Shown here one piece after another: positions 17,169 through 26,323 of a stretch of DNA of 64,000 bases. The position numbers and the translations under genes were made by a program. Positions within the stretch are counted from its first letter, which is position 1; every line of letters starts with the position of its first letter. Origin of the DNA: Legionella_A sp963772805 (GTDB lineage Bacteria > Pseudomonadota > Gammaproteobacteria > Legionellales > Legionellaceae); the NCBI GenBank assembly GCA_963772805.1, contig CAVYYU010000008.1:248001-312000 (forward strand), in the 5' to 3' direction. The notes beneath the pieces were generated by a model. It saw only the letters and a program-made list of their open reading frames with translations. It was not told where the DNA came from and made no database searches.

Positions 17169-17692
17169 AAGCCAAAATAACCATTCAGTGCCAGGTCGAA
17201 TTTATTTTGTGCATTTAGAATAAAGTCACATACTTCACGAACAGCGCCTCGGCCACCGTGATTTTGAGTTTGCCAGGTGGCAACGTCTTTTATCTGGGTG
17301 ACGGCATTTGATACGGCCACACCTAAGCCTACTCGCTGAATGAGGGGCAGGTCTGGAAGATCATCACCAATGTAGGCGAATTGCTCATCCTCTAAGCCCA
17401 AAGTTGCTTTGAGTTGGTGATAAGCATTTTGTTTTTCAACCTGTCCTTTAAAATAGTGACGAATACCCAGTTGTTTCATGCGATGGTCAACTACCGCGTT
17501 TACCGCAGTGGTAATTACGGCTACTTCAATACTTGCTGACATGAGTAATTTTAAGCCCATACCATCTTGAACATTAAATGTTTTAAGTTCATTGCCTGCA
17601 TTATCAAGATAAAGAAGTCCATCAGTGAGTACTCCATCAACATCGCAGATAACACATTTTATTTTTTTAGCTTTTTCCAATAGTTGGCTCAT
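17165..17692 (-). CDS. kdsC: 3-deoxy-D-manno-octulosonate 8-phosphate phosphatase
   Basis: A cytoplasmic HAD phosphatase releasing Kdo from Kdo-8-phosphate for lipid A core synthesis. The HAD motif I is CVICDVDGVLTDG, motif II AVITTA, and motif III-IV KQNAYHQL followed by YIGDDLPDLPLI. No cap domain, as expected for the C0 subfamily; 175 residues. The ATG at 17692 is chosen over an upstream TTG. It lies 34 bases after kdsD and overlaps lptC by 4 bases. Confidence 0.95.
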   Translation of the reverse strand: MSQLLEKAKKIKCVICDVDGVLTDGLLYLDNAGNELKTFNVQDGMGLKLLMSASIEVAVITTAVNAVVDHRMKQLGIRHYFKGQVEKQNAYHQLKATLGLEDEQFAYIGDDLPDLPLIQRVGLGVAVSNAVTQIKDVATWQTQNHGGRGAVREVCDFILNAQNKFDLALNGYFGL

Positions 17693-17726
17693 CGTTTTCT
17701 CGCTCAAAATAGGGTGCTAATGATCG

Positions 17727-18689
17727 TTAAAATACGCCCGCACGCAATAAATCATGTAAATGGACGACCGCTGACGGTCGATTTGTTTCATCAACCATAA
17801 CCAGCGAGGTGATGCGATGTTTCTGCATGATCGCGAGCGCCTCTGCGGCTAGCAGGCCTTTTTGGATAGTAAGGCAGTTACGCGTCATGACGTCTTTTAA
17901 TGGGGTGGAGTTAATATCACATTCCTGTGTCAGCGAGCGTCGCACGTCGCCGTCGGTATAAATACCAACTAGAAAGCCATGCGTGTTGGTCACGCAGGTC
18001 ATTCCTAATTTTTTTGCAGTCACCTCAAGCAGAGCCTCACGAATGGTTGCCTGTTCATTGACTACAGGCAATTCAGTTTCCTGGTGGCAAATTTCGTCGA
18101 TGCGCAGCAAAAGGCGTTTGCCTAATGTGCCGCCCGGGTGCGACAAGGCGAAATCTTCAGCGCTAAAGCCACGGGCTTGCAGTAAGGCGATGGCCAAGGC
18201 ATCACCCATCACTAGCGCAACGGTTGTACTGGTGGTTGGCGCAAGACCAAGCGGGCATGCTTCTTGGCGAATACTGAGATCGATATTGACATCGGCCGCT
18301 TTGGCCAGCGTGGATTCGGGGTTGCCTGTCAGGGCGATTAGCGGTACTTCCAGGCGTTTGAGCAATGGCAACAGAACAACAAGTTCGTGGGTATTGCCTG
18401 AGTTGGAAATAGCCAAAACAATGTCTTGCCGAGTTATCATACCCAGATCACCGTGACTGGCTTCGCCGGGATGCATAAAAAAAGAGGGGCTGCCGGTACT
18501 GGAAAACGTAGAGGCAATTTTCTTGCCGATATGTCCAGATTTTCCCATGCCACTGACGACAATGCGTCCTTTGCAGGCAAGCAGTAATTCGCAAGCTTTT
18601 TCAAAGCGTTGGTCAATGCGTTGTGCCAACTCAAACACGGCTTGCGCTTCTGTTTCGATAACAGCAAGACCCAGTTTGCAAAAATTCAT
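17727..18689 (-). CDS. kdsD: Arabinose-5-phosphate isomerase
   Basis: Interconverts ribulose-5-phosphate and arabinose-5-phosphate, the first step to Kdo. An N-terminal SIS domain (GRIVVSGMGKSGHIGKKIASTFSSTGSPSFFMHPGEASHGDLGM, ISNSGNT) is followed by two CBS domains (from about residue 200: IREALLEVTAKKLGMTCV and IMQKHRITSLVMVD). The start at 18689 is preceded by AAAGGTAG and matches the family's N-terminus; an ATG at 18740 would add 17 atypical residues. First gene of the Kdo/Lpt operon, with a degraded IS end about 90 bases upstream. Confidence 0.94.
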   Translation of the reverse strand: MNFCKLGLAVIETEAQAVFELAQRIDQRFEKACELLLACKGRIVVSGMGKSGHIGKKIASTFSSTGSPSFFMHPGEASHGDLGMITRQDIVLAISNSGNTHELVVLLPLLKRLEVPLIALTGNPESTLAKAADVNIDLSIRQEACPLGLAPTTSTTVALVMGDALAIALLQARGFSAEDFALSHPGGTLGKRLLLRIDEICHQETELPVVNEQATIREALLEVTAKKLGMTCVTNTHGFLVGIYTDGDVRRSLTQECDINSTPLKDVMTRNCLTIQKGLLAAEALAIMQKHRITSLVMVDETNRPSAVVHLHDLLRAGVF

Positions 18690-18774
18690 ATGGCCATCTA
18701 CCTTTAAAATACATGAAGGTTGGACTGTCAATTTTAACATACATTAAAGAGACTACAAATTTTTATACAGTTGA

Positions 18775-18828
18775 GCGAGTTTCTTCATAAGCTATGTTAC
18801 TGAAAACTGGAGATTTTAGATTCGTTGG
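18775..18828 (+). mobile_element. Solo relic of an IS-A left end
   Basis: About 54 bases align with the left end of IS-A: both contain GTT.C.TCA, then ATGTTAC(C)GAAAAC, GGA.ATTTTAGATTCGTTG. Several substitutions show it is old. No transposase or right end follows within several kilobases, so it is a remnant left by deletion or a solo end. It sits upstream of kdsD on the opposite side of the promoter region. Confidence 0.72.
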
Positions 18829-19143
18829 GGGAAAAGTCATGATACGTGTCAAAATAGGACTTTTCATATTTAAAACAAGCCACAGTCCTTTCTGCACATG
18901 GGTTAAAGGCTATTTTTACAGAAAATCAATCTATTAATATGATTACCAATTTAGAAGCATTGATTTTGTTATGCTTATACATTAATTACACCGCATTATC
19001 GCTTCTTTGGAGATAGAGAGTTTATTTCTATAAGCAATGCCGATAAGCCATGCGTAGCAAAGGTTTAAATGCTATTGCAGTGACTTATTTTGACACGCAT
19101 CATGACTTGGTCAAGTCTAAAATAATCATCAAACGGCGCAGGT

Positions 19144-19431
19144 TCAATTTTTCCCACGACTATTGTATTGATATGAAATAGCTATTTGTAAACCTGCTTC
19201 AGTAAGTGAAAGGTAATTGTACCCTGGATCTGCTGTTGTTCTTTCCAACCACTCATTTGCGATACAAATATCTGCAAACTTATGAAGATCAGTTAATCGA
19301 ACATCGATTCCAAGTTTTTCATGTAATTTTGTAACAACCGACTCATCAAGACTAATAAACAAGGTATCATGGGTTTTCCCGGTTGCGCGAAGCTCGTCAT
19401 AATAAAAATCCAATATTGTCATTTCATTCAT
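19144..19431 (-). CDS. Hypothetical protein (95 aa), possible winged helix
   Basis: An intact 95-codon frame with an ATG start at 19431 and an in-frame alternative ATG at 19422. The second half (LTDLHKFADICIANEWLERTTADPGYNYLSLTEAGLQIAIS) has the helix-strand pattern of a winged-helix domain: a helix, then a hairpin with LSLTEAG, as seen in small uncharacterised bacterial proteins. No catalytic motif, no membrane segment. Flanked by a MITE-like repeat on its 5' side and an IS relic on its 3' side, so it lies in a repeat-rich island. Function not recognised. Confidence 0.6.
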   Translation of the reverse strand: MNEMTILDFYYDELRATGKTHDTLFISLDESVVTKLHEKLGIDVRLTDLHKFADICIANEWLERTTADPGYNYLSLTEAGLQIAISYQYNSRGKN

Positions 19432-19486
19432 GAAACAGTCCTTTTATGTTTAAACAATATATTAACAACTAAATGCCAACTTTGCT

Positions 19487-19651
19487 GTTAATCAGCGCGA
19501 TAAGTTACTCCTGCTTCAGCGCCTAAAAGTGCCACCCCCTGTAACTCAATGATTATTCACTATTAATCAGTGGGTTGCATATTGATTGCTGGGGTTAATG
19601 TTGGACGCTGTTTTATTCTCTAAAGAGGGCATTTCTGTATGCTGATTAATA
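19487..19651 (+). repeat. MITE-like repeat, copy 1
   Basis: About 165 bases bounded by GTTAATCAGC and GCTGATTAAT, i.e. terminal inverted repeats of about 10 bases. It is inverted and roughly 85% identical relative to 20921-21082 along its whole length; both contain TGTAACTCAATG, ATTCACTATTAATCAG and TATTGATTGCTGGGGTTAA. No coding capacity. Confidence 0.75.
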
Positions 19652-19893
19652 CAATAGATAACAAATCTCACAAAAAATAGCCAATTAAGTGGTTACAAAA
19701 TTAACGTCTTTCAAATCATGTTGAAAGTTGATTATGTTACCAATCATTCATAGGGTATTCCAACACGATCATGTTTGCCGAACTATACCTAATAATGAAG
19801 TCGGCTTCCGCGTATAAATACAAAAAGTGAAAATGGCTGTTGAAATTTTGTGGATCAGAAGTCGATTGCACAGGCGTGATTATATAGGGACGC

Positions 19894-20679
19894 TCACTGG
19901 GAAGGAAAAGGCTTTTCCACTGGTGTAAACATTGCTAAAACGCCTTGCGGTGCCGTATCTTCAGCAACGTCAGTCTGTATAGGAGTACTTATTTTCCAAG
20001 AAAATTGCTTTGCCATGTCATCTGGAAAAACATCCAAAACGCCTTGTTCGAGACCATTACATGTCTCGATGGCTATTAGTTCCGGCGTTACTTTTTTAAC
20101 ATCTGCAATATTTTTGGTCATCTTTGTATCAACATATCCAGGATAAATTCCATGGACCATGAGGGAGGTCCCTTCTGATTCTTTTCTCAGTGATCGTGTC
20201 AGTACATGCGCCGCTGCTTTTGATGCACAATAAGTGGCTAATTGAGGAATATGCGTAAAACTGGCCACAGATAACATATTCACAATTGAAGACTCAGATC
20301 TTGCCAAGAGTGAGTCCCAGAATACTGCGCACATATGATGTACACCAAAGTAATTGACCTGCATTTCAATCTGGGCTGCTTTTAAAGATTTATTACCAAT
20401 AAATCGTGTTGCAAACTCAACGCCTGCATTATTAATTAATATATCTGTATCGTCACATGCTTTATGACATGCTTGAATCGCTGCTAGGTTTGTGACGTCT
20501 AATTCAACAGGTACAACAATTTCAGGGTATTTGGCTTGTAACAGTTTAAGGTCAATCATTTCAAGACCAGTGGCATAAACTTTTTTAACACCTCTTTGTA
20601 CCAGTTCTTCTAACAATGCTCCACCGATCCCACCATTTGCGCCAGTTAATAAAACCACTTTGCCTGCTATGTTTCTCAT
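19894..20679 (-). CDS. Short-chain dehydrogenase/reductase
   Basis: A 261-residue classical SDR with a Rossmann fold: TGANGGIGGALLEE binds the nucleotide, NNAGVEFA is the stabilising motif, and S..(11)..YCASK holds the catalytic Ser, Tyr and Lys. The acidic or basic residue after beta-2 is not clear enough to call NAD versus NADP. The ATG at 20679 has GGAG at good spacing, better than the ATG at 20697. The gene stands alone between the two inverted MITE-like repeats, so it may have moved as a unit. Substrate unknown. Confidence 0.85.
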   Translation of the reverse strand: MRNIAGKVVLLTGANGGIGGALLEELVQRGVKKVYATGLEMIDLKLLQAKYPEIVVPVELDVTNLAAIQACHKACDDTDILINNAGVEFATRFIGNKSLKAAQIEMQVNYFGVHHMCAVFWDSLLARSESSIVNMLSVASFTHIPQLATYCASKAAAHVLTRSLRKESEGTSLMVHGIYPGYVDTKMTKNIADVKKVTPELIAIETCNGLEQGVLDVFPDDMAKQFSWKISTPIQTDVAEDTAPQGVLAMFTPVEKPFPSQ

Positions 20680-20920
20680 GGTGTTCGTTCTCCACATAAT
20701 TGTGTTAAAAAATCAATCTAACTTAGATTAAAAGGCATAGGTAGGTATACTGTGATTTTACAGCAAGGCATGGGACTAATAAAGATGTTGCCAGTGAGTA
20801 ACCTTTCCCCTGAAAATAAGACCATGACATTGCTGTGATCTACTTAGAAAAGTGACGGTTTTTTTGTCGAGACACTAGGTATTTTTGTATACATGATAAC
20901 GGACGTTATTACATATGCGT

Positions 20921-21082
20921 GTTAATCAGCATGCAACAATGCCCCTTTACGGGGTAAAAAAGCGTCCAATGTTAACCCCAGCAATCAATACGCAACCAAC
21001 TGATTAATAGTGAATAAGCATTGAGTTACAGGGGGGACACTTTTAGGCGATGAAGCAGGGTCAATTCATCGCGCTGATTAAC
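20921..21082 (-). repeat. MITE-like repeat, copy 2 (inverted)
   Basis: Bounded by GTTAATCAGC on the left and GCTGATTAAC on the right. In reverse orientation it matches copy 1 at 19487-19651. The two copies bracket the SDR gene and could form a long stem or act as a recombination pair. Confidence 0.75.
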
Positions 21083-21171
21083 ATAGAATGTCAGATCGAA
21101 TGTCAACAGCCCTTAATTCTGTTGTCCATTGATAGGAAATTATGGTGCGTAATTTTAGGAATTTTAGGCGT

Positions 21172-22056
21172 TTAGGATTTGGCAAGCAAAATTGTTAAGA
21201 TTCCCCCCGCAATAATCAATACCATGCCAGTAAGCTCAATGAAAGTAATGTTGATACCCCAAATTAACCAATCCGATACGGCGGCGAAGACGATACAACT
21301 AAAATAAATAGGGGCGACAATTCTCGCTTTTGCATAATTTAGCGCAAGGGTTAAAAAGAGCTGGTATCCTGCACCAAATAATCCCACAAATAGCAGTAAA
21401 ATTAGTTGGTATTGCGATGGTATGGTAAACGAAAAAGGTAAAAATAGACCCGATACAACAGTACCAAATGCAAACAGATAGAATAGAATTTGTTTGTTCG
21501 TGCTCCCTTTAATTAACAAGCGTATTTGCAACATGGCAAGTGCTGCTAATAAACCCGATAATAACGCAATCAAAGCATGCCAATTAAAGGTGCTGGCACT
21601 GGGGTGTAAAACCAATGCTACGCCGATGAAACCAATAGTAATGCCAACAAATAATCTCATAGGCGTGGCTAGGCCCAACATTGTCCAGCTAAGTAATGGT
21701 AAAAACAAAGGAAAGGTGTTGTTTAACAATAAAACATTTGCGACAGGCATGAACTTTAGTGAATAAAACACACAAACCATCGCCATCACCGAAGTAACAC
21801 AACGTAGTATTACTCTGATTTTATTATCAATTTTAAATAGATTTTTATCCGTCAAAAACCATGGCAATAAAATTAAAAACCCAAGTGCGAATCGTGAAAA
21901 TACAATATTAGTGGTGCTTTGACCCTCACCAATGAGTTTTACAAACACACTCATAAAGGTATTGCATAATGACGCCACAAGGGCGAGCAGAACCCCTAAT
22001 GTTATATTTTGCGTTTGCAAAGATGGTTTTTTTTTAGCTATCTTACTTTGAGTCAA
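21172..22056 (-). CDS. EamA/DMT-family transporter
   Basis: A 294-residue inner-membrane protein with ten hydrophobic helices in two EamA halves; the N-terminal half has FMSVFVKLIGEGQSTTNIVFSRF and the second half GLLAALAMLQIRLLIKGS, both usual for drug/metabolite transporters. Translation begins at a TTG preceded by GGGGT, 14 bases inside the end of the RraA-like gene, so it is translationally coupled. It is the last gene of the mqo operon and may export or import a carboxylic acid linked to the two upstream enzymes; that is inference. Confidence 0.82.
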   Translation of the reverse strand: MTQSKIAKKKPSLQTQNITLGVLLALVASLCNTFMSVFVKLIGEGQSTTNIVFSRFALGFLILLPWFLTDKNLFKIDNKIRVILRCVTSVMAMVCVFYSLKFMPVANVLLLNNTFPLFLPLLSWTMLGLATPMRLFVGITIGFIGVALVLHPSASTFNWHALIALLSGLLAALAMLQIRLLIKGSTNKQILFYLFAFGTVVSGLFLPFSFTIPSQYQLILLLFVGLFGAGYQLFLTLALNYAKARIVAPIYFSCIVFAAVSDWLIWGINITFIELTGMVLIIAGGILTILLAKS

Positions 22057-22717
22057 TGTTGACCCCGTCTTTTTTTAAAATGGCGGGATCGATACCATGC
22101 AATTTCAAAAATGCAGGGATCTGCAGCAGGGTTTTACCTTCATTAAGTTGCTGAACAAACCCTAGTTCACTGTTGGCAATAAATACGGCTTCTTCATAAA
22201 TGGTTTGTGCCATTTCTTGCGGAAAAGCTAAAACACCAGTTGCATCTGCAAAAATTATATCGCCAGGATTAACTTGGATACCCCCACAGGTAATGGGTTG
22301 ATTAATCGTACCTGTTTGTGCTGTATTACCATGCGGAACTGCACCACGCGCGAAGGTTGGAAATCCCATTTCTATAATATCTTCAATATCACGCACAGCA
22401 CCATCCATCACAAGACCTGCAATGCCTCGTGTTTGGCACGCTAAAGCCATTAGATCACCAATATGCCCTGACGTCATGTTGCCTTGCGCGTTAACGACGA
22501 TAACAGAGCCAGGTGGTGCCATGGTGATCGCTTCATGGACGGATAAATTTGCTGTTGGTGGTGTATTCACCGTGAATGCAGGGCCTGCTACACGCATTCT
22601 ATGGTGTAGTGGTTTAATTCCAAAGTCCATGATTTTCACATCAGTTTTTCCAGCATCAGCCACATTACCTGTGGCTAGTGTTGGAAATCCATTCATCAGT
22701 AATTGTCCAATATCCAT
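22043..22717 (-). CDS. RraA-like 4-hydroxy-4-methyl-2-oxoglutarate aldolase family protein
   Basis: A 224-residue protein of the RraA/HMG-aldolase fold. The metal and substrate motif is present: GHIGDLMALACQTRGIAGLVMDGAVRD contains the G-x-x-x-D-x20-R-D pattern of true aldolases, whose members cleave 4-hydroxy-4-methyl-2-oxoglutarate and decarboxylate oxaloacetate to pyruvate. RNase E regulators of the same fold usually lack this pattern, so an enzyme is favoured. It follows mqo by 2 bases. Since Mqo makes oxaloacetate, an oxaloacetate decarboxylase function would link the two genes. Confidence 0.85.
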   Translation of the reverse strand: MDIGQLLMNGFPTLATGNVADAGKTDVKIMDFGIKPLHHRMRVAGPAFTVNTPPTANLSVHEAITMAPPGSVIVVNAQGNMTSGHIGDLMALACQTRGIAGLVMDGAVRDIEDIIEMGFPTFARGAVPHGNTAQTGTINQPITCGGIQVNPGDIIFADATGVLAFPQEMAQTIYEEAVFIANSELGFVQQLNEGKTLLQIPAFLKLHGIDPAILKKDGVNIDSK

Positions 22718-22719
22718 GG

Positions 22720-24219
22720 TTATTCCTTATTGATATTTAGTGTAGCTGCTGTTTCATCTCGAACGCGCTTGCATAAAGCGGCATCTTTAATCAGCGACTG
22801 ACCATATGATGGGATCATTTTTTTTAATGTAGTAAGCCATCCCCCTTCTTCTAATTGTTTATCAAAACAACGCTCAATCACATGAATCATAATTGATGTG
22901 GCTGTCGAGGCACCTGGCGAGGCGCCCAATAGTGCAATCAGTGAGTTGTCGCTTGCTTTGACCAATTCAGTTCCAAACTGTAAGACGCCACCATGTATTG
23001 GATTTTTTTTTATAATTTGTACACGTTGTCCTGCAACCTCCAAACGCCAGTCTGATTCTTTGGCCGAAGGGTAAAAGGCTCGCAGTGCATTTAATCGAGC
23101 GTCTGTTGATTCAAATACTTGGCCTATTAGGTATTCAGTTAAATCCATATCATCTTTGCCAACATCCATTAATGGAATGATATTGTGTAGATCGAGTGAT
23201 CGAAAGAAATCAAAATAAGATCCATGTTTTAAAAATTTTGTAGAGAAACCGGCAAACGGTCCAAACAACAGTGAAATGTTCCCGTCGATGTGTCTTCTAT
23301 CAAGATGAGGTACAGACATTGGCGGTGAGCCAACGGATGCTTTCCCATACACTTTTGCATTGTGGCGATTCCCAATTTTTTCATTATCACAGCGGAGCCA
23401 TATGCCACTAACTGGGAAGCCGGCATAGCCTTCGCTTTCCGGTATTTTAGATTTTTGTAACAAGGGAAGGGAGGCTCCTCCCGCACCAATGAACACAAAT
23501 TTAGAGAGCACAAAATAAGTCTCAGCAGTTTTTGTATCACGAATTTTAACGCACCATTCGGAGCCTGCGCGTTTTAAATCGACAACGTGGCTTAAAAAAT
23601 AGGCTTGAAAGTTATCGTTTTGATTTAATGTGTTCAGTAAATTATTTGTTAAGGCACCATAATTGACATCTGTACCCATCATCATCCGTGTAATCGCCAC
23701 CTCTTCACTGGGATCGCGGCCTTCCATGACGAGCGGTACCCATTCATCGATTTGTTTTTTATCTTCACTAAATAGCATGTCTTTGAAACAATGATGTGCA
23801 ATTAATGCTTCATGTCGTTTTTTAAGAAATTCAATATTCTCTTTACCGGTCACAAAGCTGTGGTGTGGGACAGGATAGATAAAGGATTGCGGATCCTTGA
23901 TAGCCCCTTTGTTTACAAGATAGGCCCATAGCTGACGAGAGAGATCAAACTCAGTATTTACTTCAAGGGCTGCAGATATATCTATGCTGCCATCCTGTTT
24001 TTCTGGCGTATAATTAAGCTCACACAGTGCAGCATGCCCAGTCCCTGCATTGTTCCAAGCATTAGAACTTTCGAGGGCTCCATGTTCTAAGGCTTCATGT
24101 AATTCAATTTTAAGTCCAGGAGCAAGCTCTGCTAACATTACAGCTAAAGTCGAGCTCATAATTCCAGCGCCAATTAATAAAACATCCGTTTTTCTGATGA
24201 TAGCATCCGATGCAAACAT
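22720..24219 (-). CDS. mqo: Malate:quinone oxidoreductase
   Basis: A membrane-associated FAD enzyme that oxidises malate to oxaloacetate and passes electrons to quinone, bypassing or supplementing NAD malate dehydrogenase. The N-terminus has the FAD-binding DVLLIGAGIMSSTLAVML, followed by SSNAWNNAGTGHAALCELNYTP, a stretch characteristic of Mqo, and later VFIGAGGASLPLLQKSKIPE and the C-terminal LLGASPGASTAT. 499 residues is the usual length. First gene of a three-gene operon with an aldolase and an EamA transporter. Confidence 0.96.
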   Translation of the reverse strand: MFASDAIIRKTDVLLIGAGIMSSTLAVMLAELAPGLKIELHEALEHGALESSNAWNNAGTGHAALCELNYTPEKQDGSIDISAALEVNTEFDLSRQLWAYLVNKGAIKDPQSFIYPVPHHSFVTGKENIEFLKKRHEALIAHHCFKDMLFSEDKKQIDEWVPLVMEGRDPSEEVAITRMMMGTDVNYGALTNNLLNTLNQNDNFQAYFLSHVVDLKRAGSEWCVKIRDTKTAETYFVLSKFVFIGAGGASLPLLQKSKIPESEGYAGFPVSGIWLRCDNEKIGNRHNAKVYGKASVGSPPMSVPHLDRRHIDGNISLLFGPFAGFSTKFLKHGSYFDFFRSLDLHNIIPLMDVGKDDMDLTEYLIGQVFESTDARLNALRAFYPSAKESDWRLEVAGQRVQIIKKNPIHGGVLQFGTELVKASDNSLIALLGASPGASTATSIMIHVIERCFDKQLEEGGWLTTLKKMIPSYGQSLIKDAALCKRVRDETAATLNINKE

Positions 24220-24744
24220 GAAAATGACTCTTCAATAAACAATACTTTTGAGTATAGCAAATGAATTCTTTAGAACAATTTATTAGGGACGACGTGTTTT
24301 GAACTAATCCTGAGTTGCATTAAATTCTGGGTCAAAAATACTACATTAGTCCACCGCCATTAGCGACAATAAGGGGAGAGGGCTCTTGTGGAAAAATCAT
24401 GTTCACTACCACCGCAAACTATGGTAATTGAGCACCAAACCAAGATAGTTTGAGATTAAGGCATAAATAGAGGGCGTTCGGGAGTCATCCCCTTCCTGGG
24501 TATAGCTCTATAGTGTAACGACTAGGACAAAAACGTGTCAGTAATAAAGTTGCTTTAAATAACGTGGCCTTTTCAACCGCTGATGCACTACCATGTTGAA
24601 AGGGCATACTAAAAAGATGTTAAAAATTAGTAAGAACTATTGTGTCTAGAGCACACAACACGTGCATTTAACGATAATATTGTGAAATCTCGCAATATAT
24701 GTAGTTCACAGTATATAATATACAAGATTACAGTTCGGGAATCG
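24220..24744. other. Intergenic stretch between divergent mqo and mla operons
   Basis: About 525 bases holding the promoters of two divergently transcribed operons. The open frame continuing upstream of mlaF to 24640 lacks family similarity and is not counted as gene. No small ORF, RNA gene or clear repeat is visible. Confidence 0.5.
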
Positions 24745-25548
24745 ATGCGTATGCGCGACAATTTGGTGGAAATTAATAACCTGTCATTCTCACATGACCA
24801 GCATTTGATTTTCAATGGTGTAAATATAGCGGTGAGACGCGGGAAAATTACTGCGATCATGGGCCCTAGTGGCAGCGGTAAAACGACGCTATTACGCCTG
24901 ATTGGCGCTTTGCTTACACCTGATGCGGGTGAAGTGATTGTGAATGGCCGCAATATTCATCAACTTTCCAGCAAGGAACTCTACAAAGTTCGACGCAAGA
25001 TGGGCCTACTTTTTCAAAGCAGCGCTTTGTTCACCCATCTTTCGGTATTTGACAATGTCGCATTTCCTCTACGCGAGCATACTCATCTCAATGAGCCTAT
25101 GTTACGTGATCTGGTGCTCATGAAACTCGAAGCCGTTGGTTTGCGCGGGGCTGCCCAACTTATGCCGTCTGAATTATCAGGTGGAATGGCCCGGCGAGTC
25201 GCGTTGGCGAGAACAATTGTGCTTGATCCGGAGTTGATGATGTACGACGAGCCCTTTACCGGACAGGATCCAATTTCCATGGGAGTGTTGGTTCGCTTAA
25301 TTAAACGTTTAAATCAATTGTTGCATACAACAACCATTATAGTTTCCCACGATGTGGAAGAAACATGCTCTATTGCAGATTATGTTTATTTGATAGCCGG
25401 AGGACAGGTGATTGGCGAGGGTGAGCCGCAGGAATTAAAACAATCGTCAAATCCGCAAATCAGGCAGTTTATGCACGGTGAAGCAGATGGCGTGGTTCCT
25501 TTCCATTATCCGGCGAGACCTTACACAGAGGAGCTGTTGGATGCTTGA
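24745..25548 (+). CDS. mlaF: Phospholipid ABC transporter ATPase MlaF
   Basis: ATPase of the MlaFEDB inner-membrane complex that moves phospholipids between outer and inner membranes and keeps outer-leaflet asymmetry. Walker A is GPSGSGKTT, the signature LSGGMARR is the Mla type, Walker B is MMYDEPFTGQDP, with IIVSHDVEETC. The ATG at 24745 (or 24751) matches the family start; the frame open to 24640 is upstream leader. Its stop overlaps mlaE by 8 bases. First gene of mlaFEDCB-ibaG-murA, the same order as in Escherichia coli. Confidence 0.93.
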   Translation: MRMRDNLVEINNLSFSHDQHLIFNGVNIAVRRGKITAIMGPSGSGKTTLLRLIGALLTPDAGEVIVNGRNIHQLSSKELYKVRRKMGLLFQSSALFTHLSVFDNVAFPLREHTHLNEPMLRDLVLMKLEAVGLRGAAQLMPSELSGGMARRVALARTIVLDPELMMYDEPFTGQDPISMGVLVRLIKRLNQLLHTTTIIVSHDVEETCSIADYVYLIAGGQVIGEGEPQELKQSSNPQIRQFMHGEADGVVPFHYPARPYTEELLDA

Positions 25549-26323
25549 ATTAATTGCACGCCTGGGGCAGGGTGGCCTGGGAAAAATGCAGTCAATTGGC
25601 CAGACCGGTCGATTTTTACTGTGCGTGATTTTGAGAAAACCGGATTTTAGGCGTCTTTGGCCTGAAATTCGCGCACAACTTTATTTCATTGGTGTGTTGT
25701 CCTGTCTTATCATTGCTGTTTCGGCTTTGTTTATTGGAATGGTAGTGGGCTTGCAGGGATATCATACCCTGGAAAAATTTGGTGCAGTCACTCAACTAGG
25801 TCAGTTATTAGCACTTAGTGTGGTACGCGAGCTCGGGCCTGTGATTGGTGCGCTACTATTTGCAGGTCGTGCGGGTTCTGCTATCACCGCTGAAATTGGA
25901 TTAATGAAAGCAACAGAACAATTATCCAGTATGGACATGATGGGTGTTGATCCAATATCCAGGATTATTTATCCACGATTTATTGCCGGGGTTATTTCAT
26001 TGCCTTTGCTGACATTGATTTTTTCAGCGGTAGCTATTTACGGCGGCTATTTTATCGGCGTGGAATGGTTAGGCATAGATGCCGGAAGTTTTTGGTCTAA
26101 CATGCAGTCGGCGGTTGATTTCCGCACTGATGTATTAGGCGGAATTATTAAGAGTGTGGTATTTGCTGTTGTGGTGATGTGGATAGCGGTATTCCAAGGA
26201 TATACTTGTGTACCCACTGCGGAGGGGATTAGTCAAGCTACAACCCGTACCGTGGTTCATTCGTCCCTTGCTGTACTGGGGTGTGACTTTATGTTGACCG
26301 CAATGATGATTGGAGGTTGGTAA
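25541..26323 (+). CDS. mlaE: Phospholipid ABC transporter permease MlaE
   Basis: Integral membrane permease of about 260 residues (MlaE/DUF140 family) with five to six helices. Conserved segments are VVGLQGYHTLEKFGA, SVVRELGPVIGALLFAGRAGSAITAEIGLMKATEQLSSMDMMGVDPI and the C-terminal GYTCVPTAEGISQATTRTVV. The start at 25541 (ATGCTTGA overlap with mlaF) is preferred over a frame beginning at 25478. Confidence 0.94.
   Translation: MLELIARLGQGGLGKMQSIGQTGRFLLCVILRKPDFRRLWPEIRAQLYFIGVLSCLIIAVSALFIGMVVGLQGYHTLEKFGAVTQLGQLLALSVVRELGPVIGALLFAGRAGSAITAEIGLMKATEQLSSMDMMGVDPISRIIYPRFIAGVISLPLLTLIFSAVAIYGGYFIGVEWLGIDAGSFWSNMQSAVDFRTDVLGGIIKSVVFAVVVMWIAVFQGYTCVPTAEGISQATTRTVVHSSLAVLGCDFMLTAMMIGGW

Noticed and set aside
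24640..24744. Extended MlaF N-terminus
   Set aside because: No counterpart in the family, and the downstream ATG matches the usual start.
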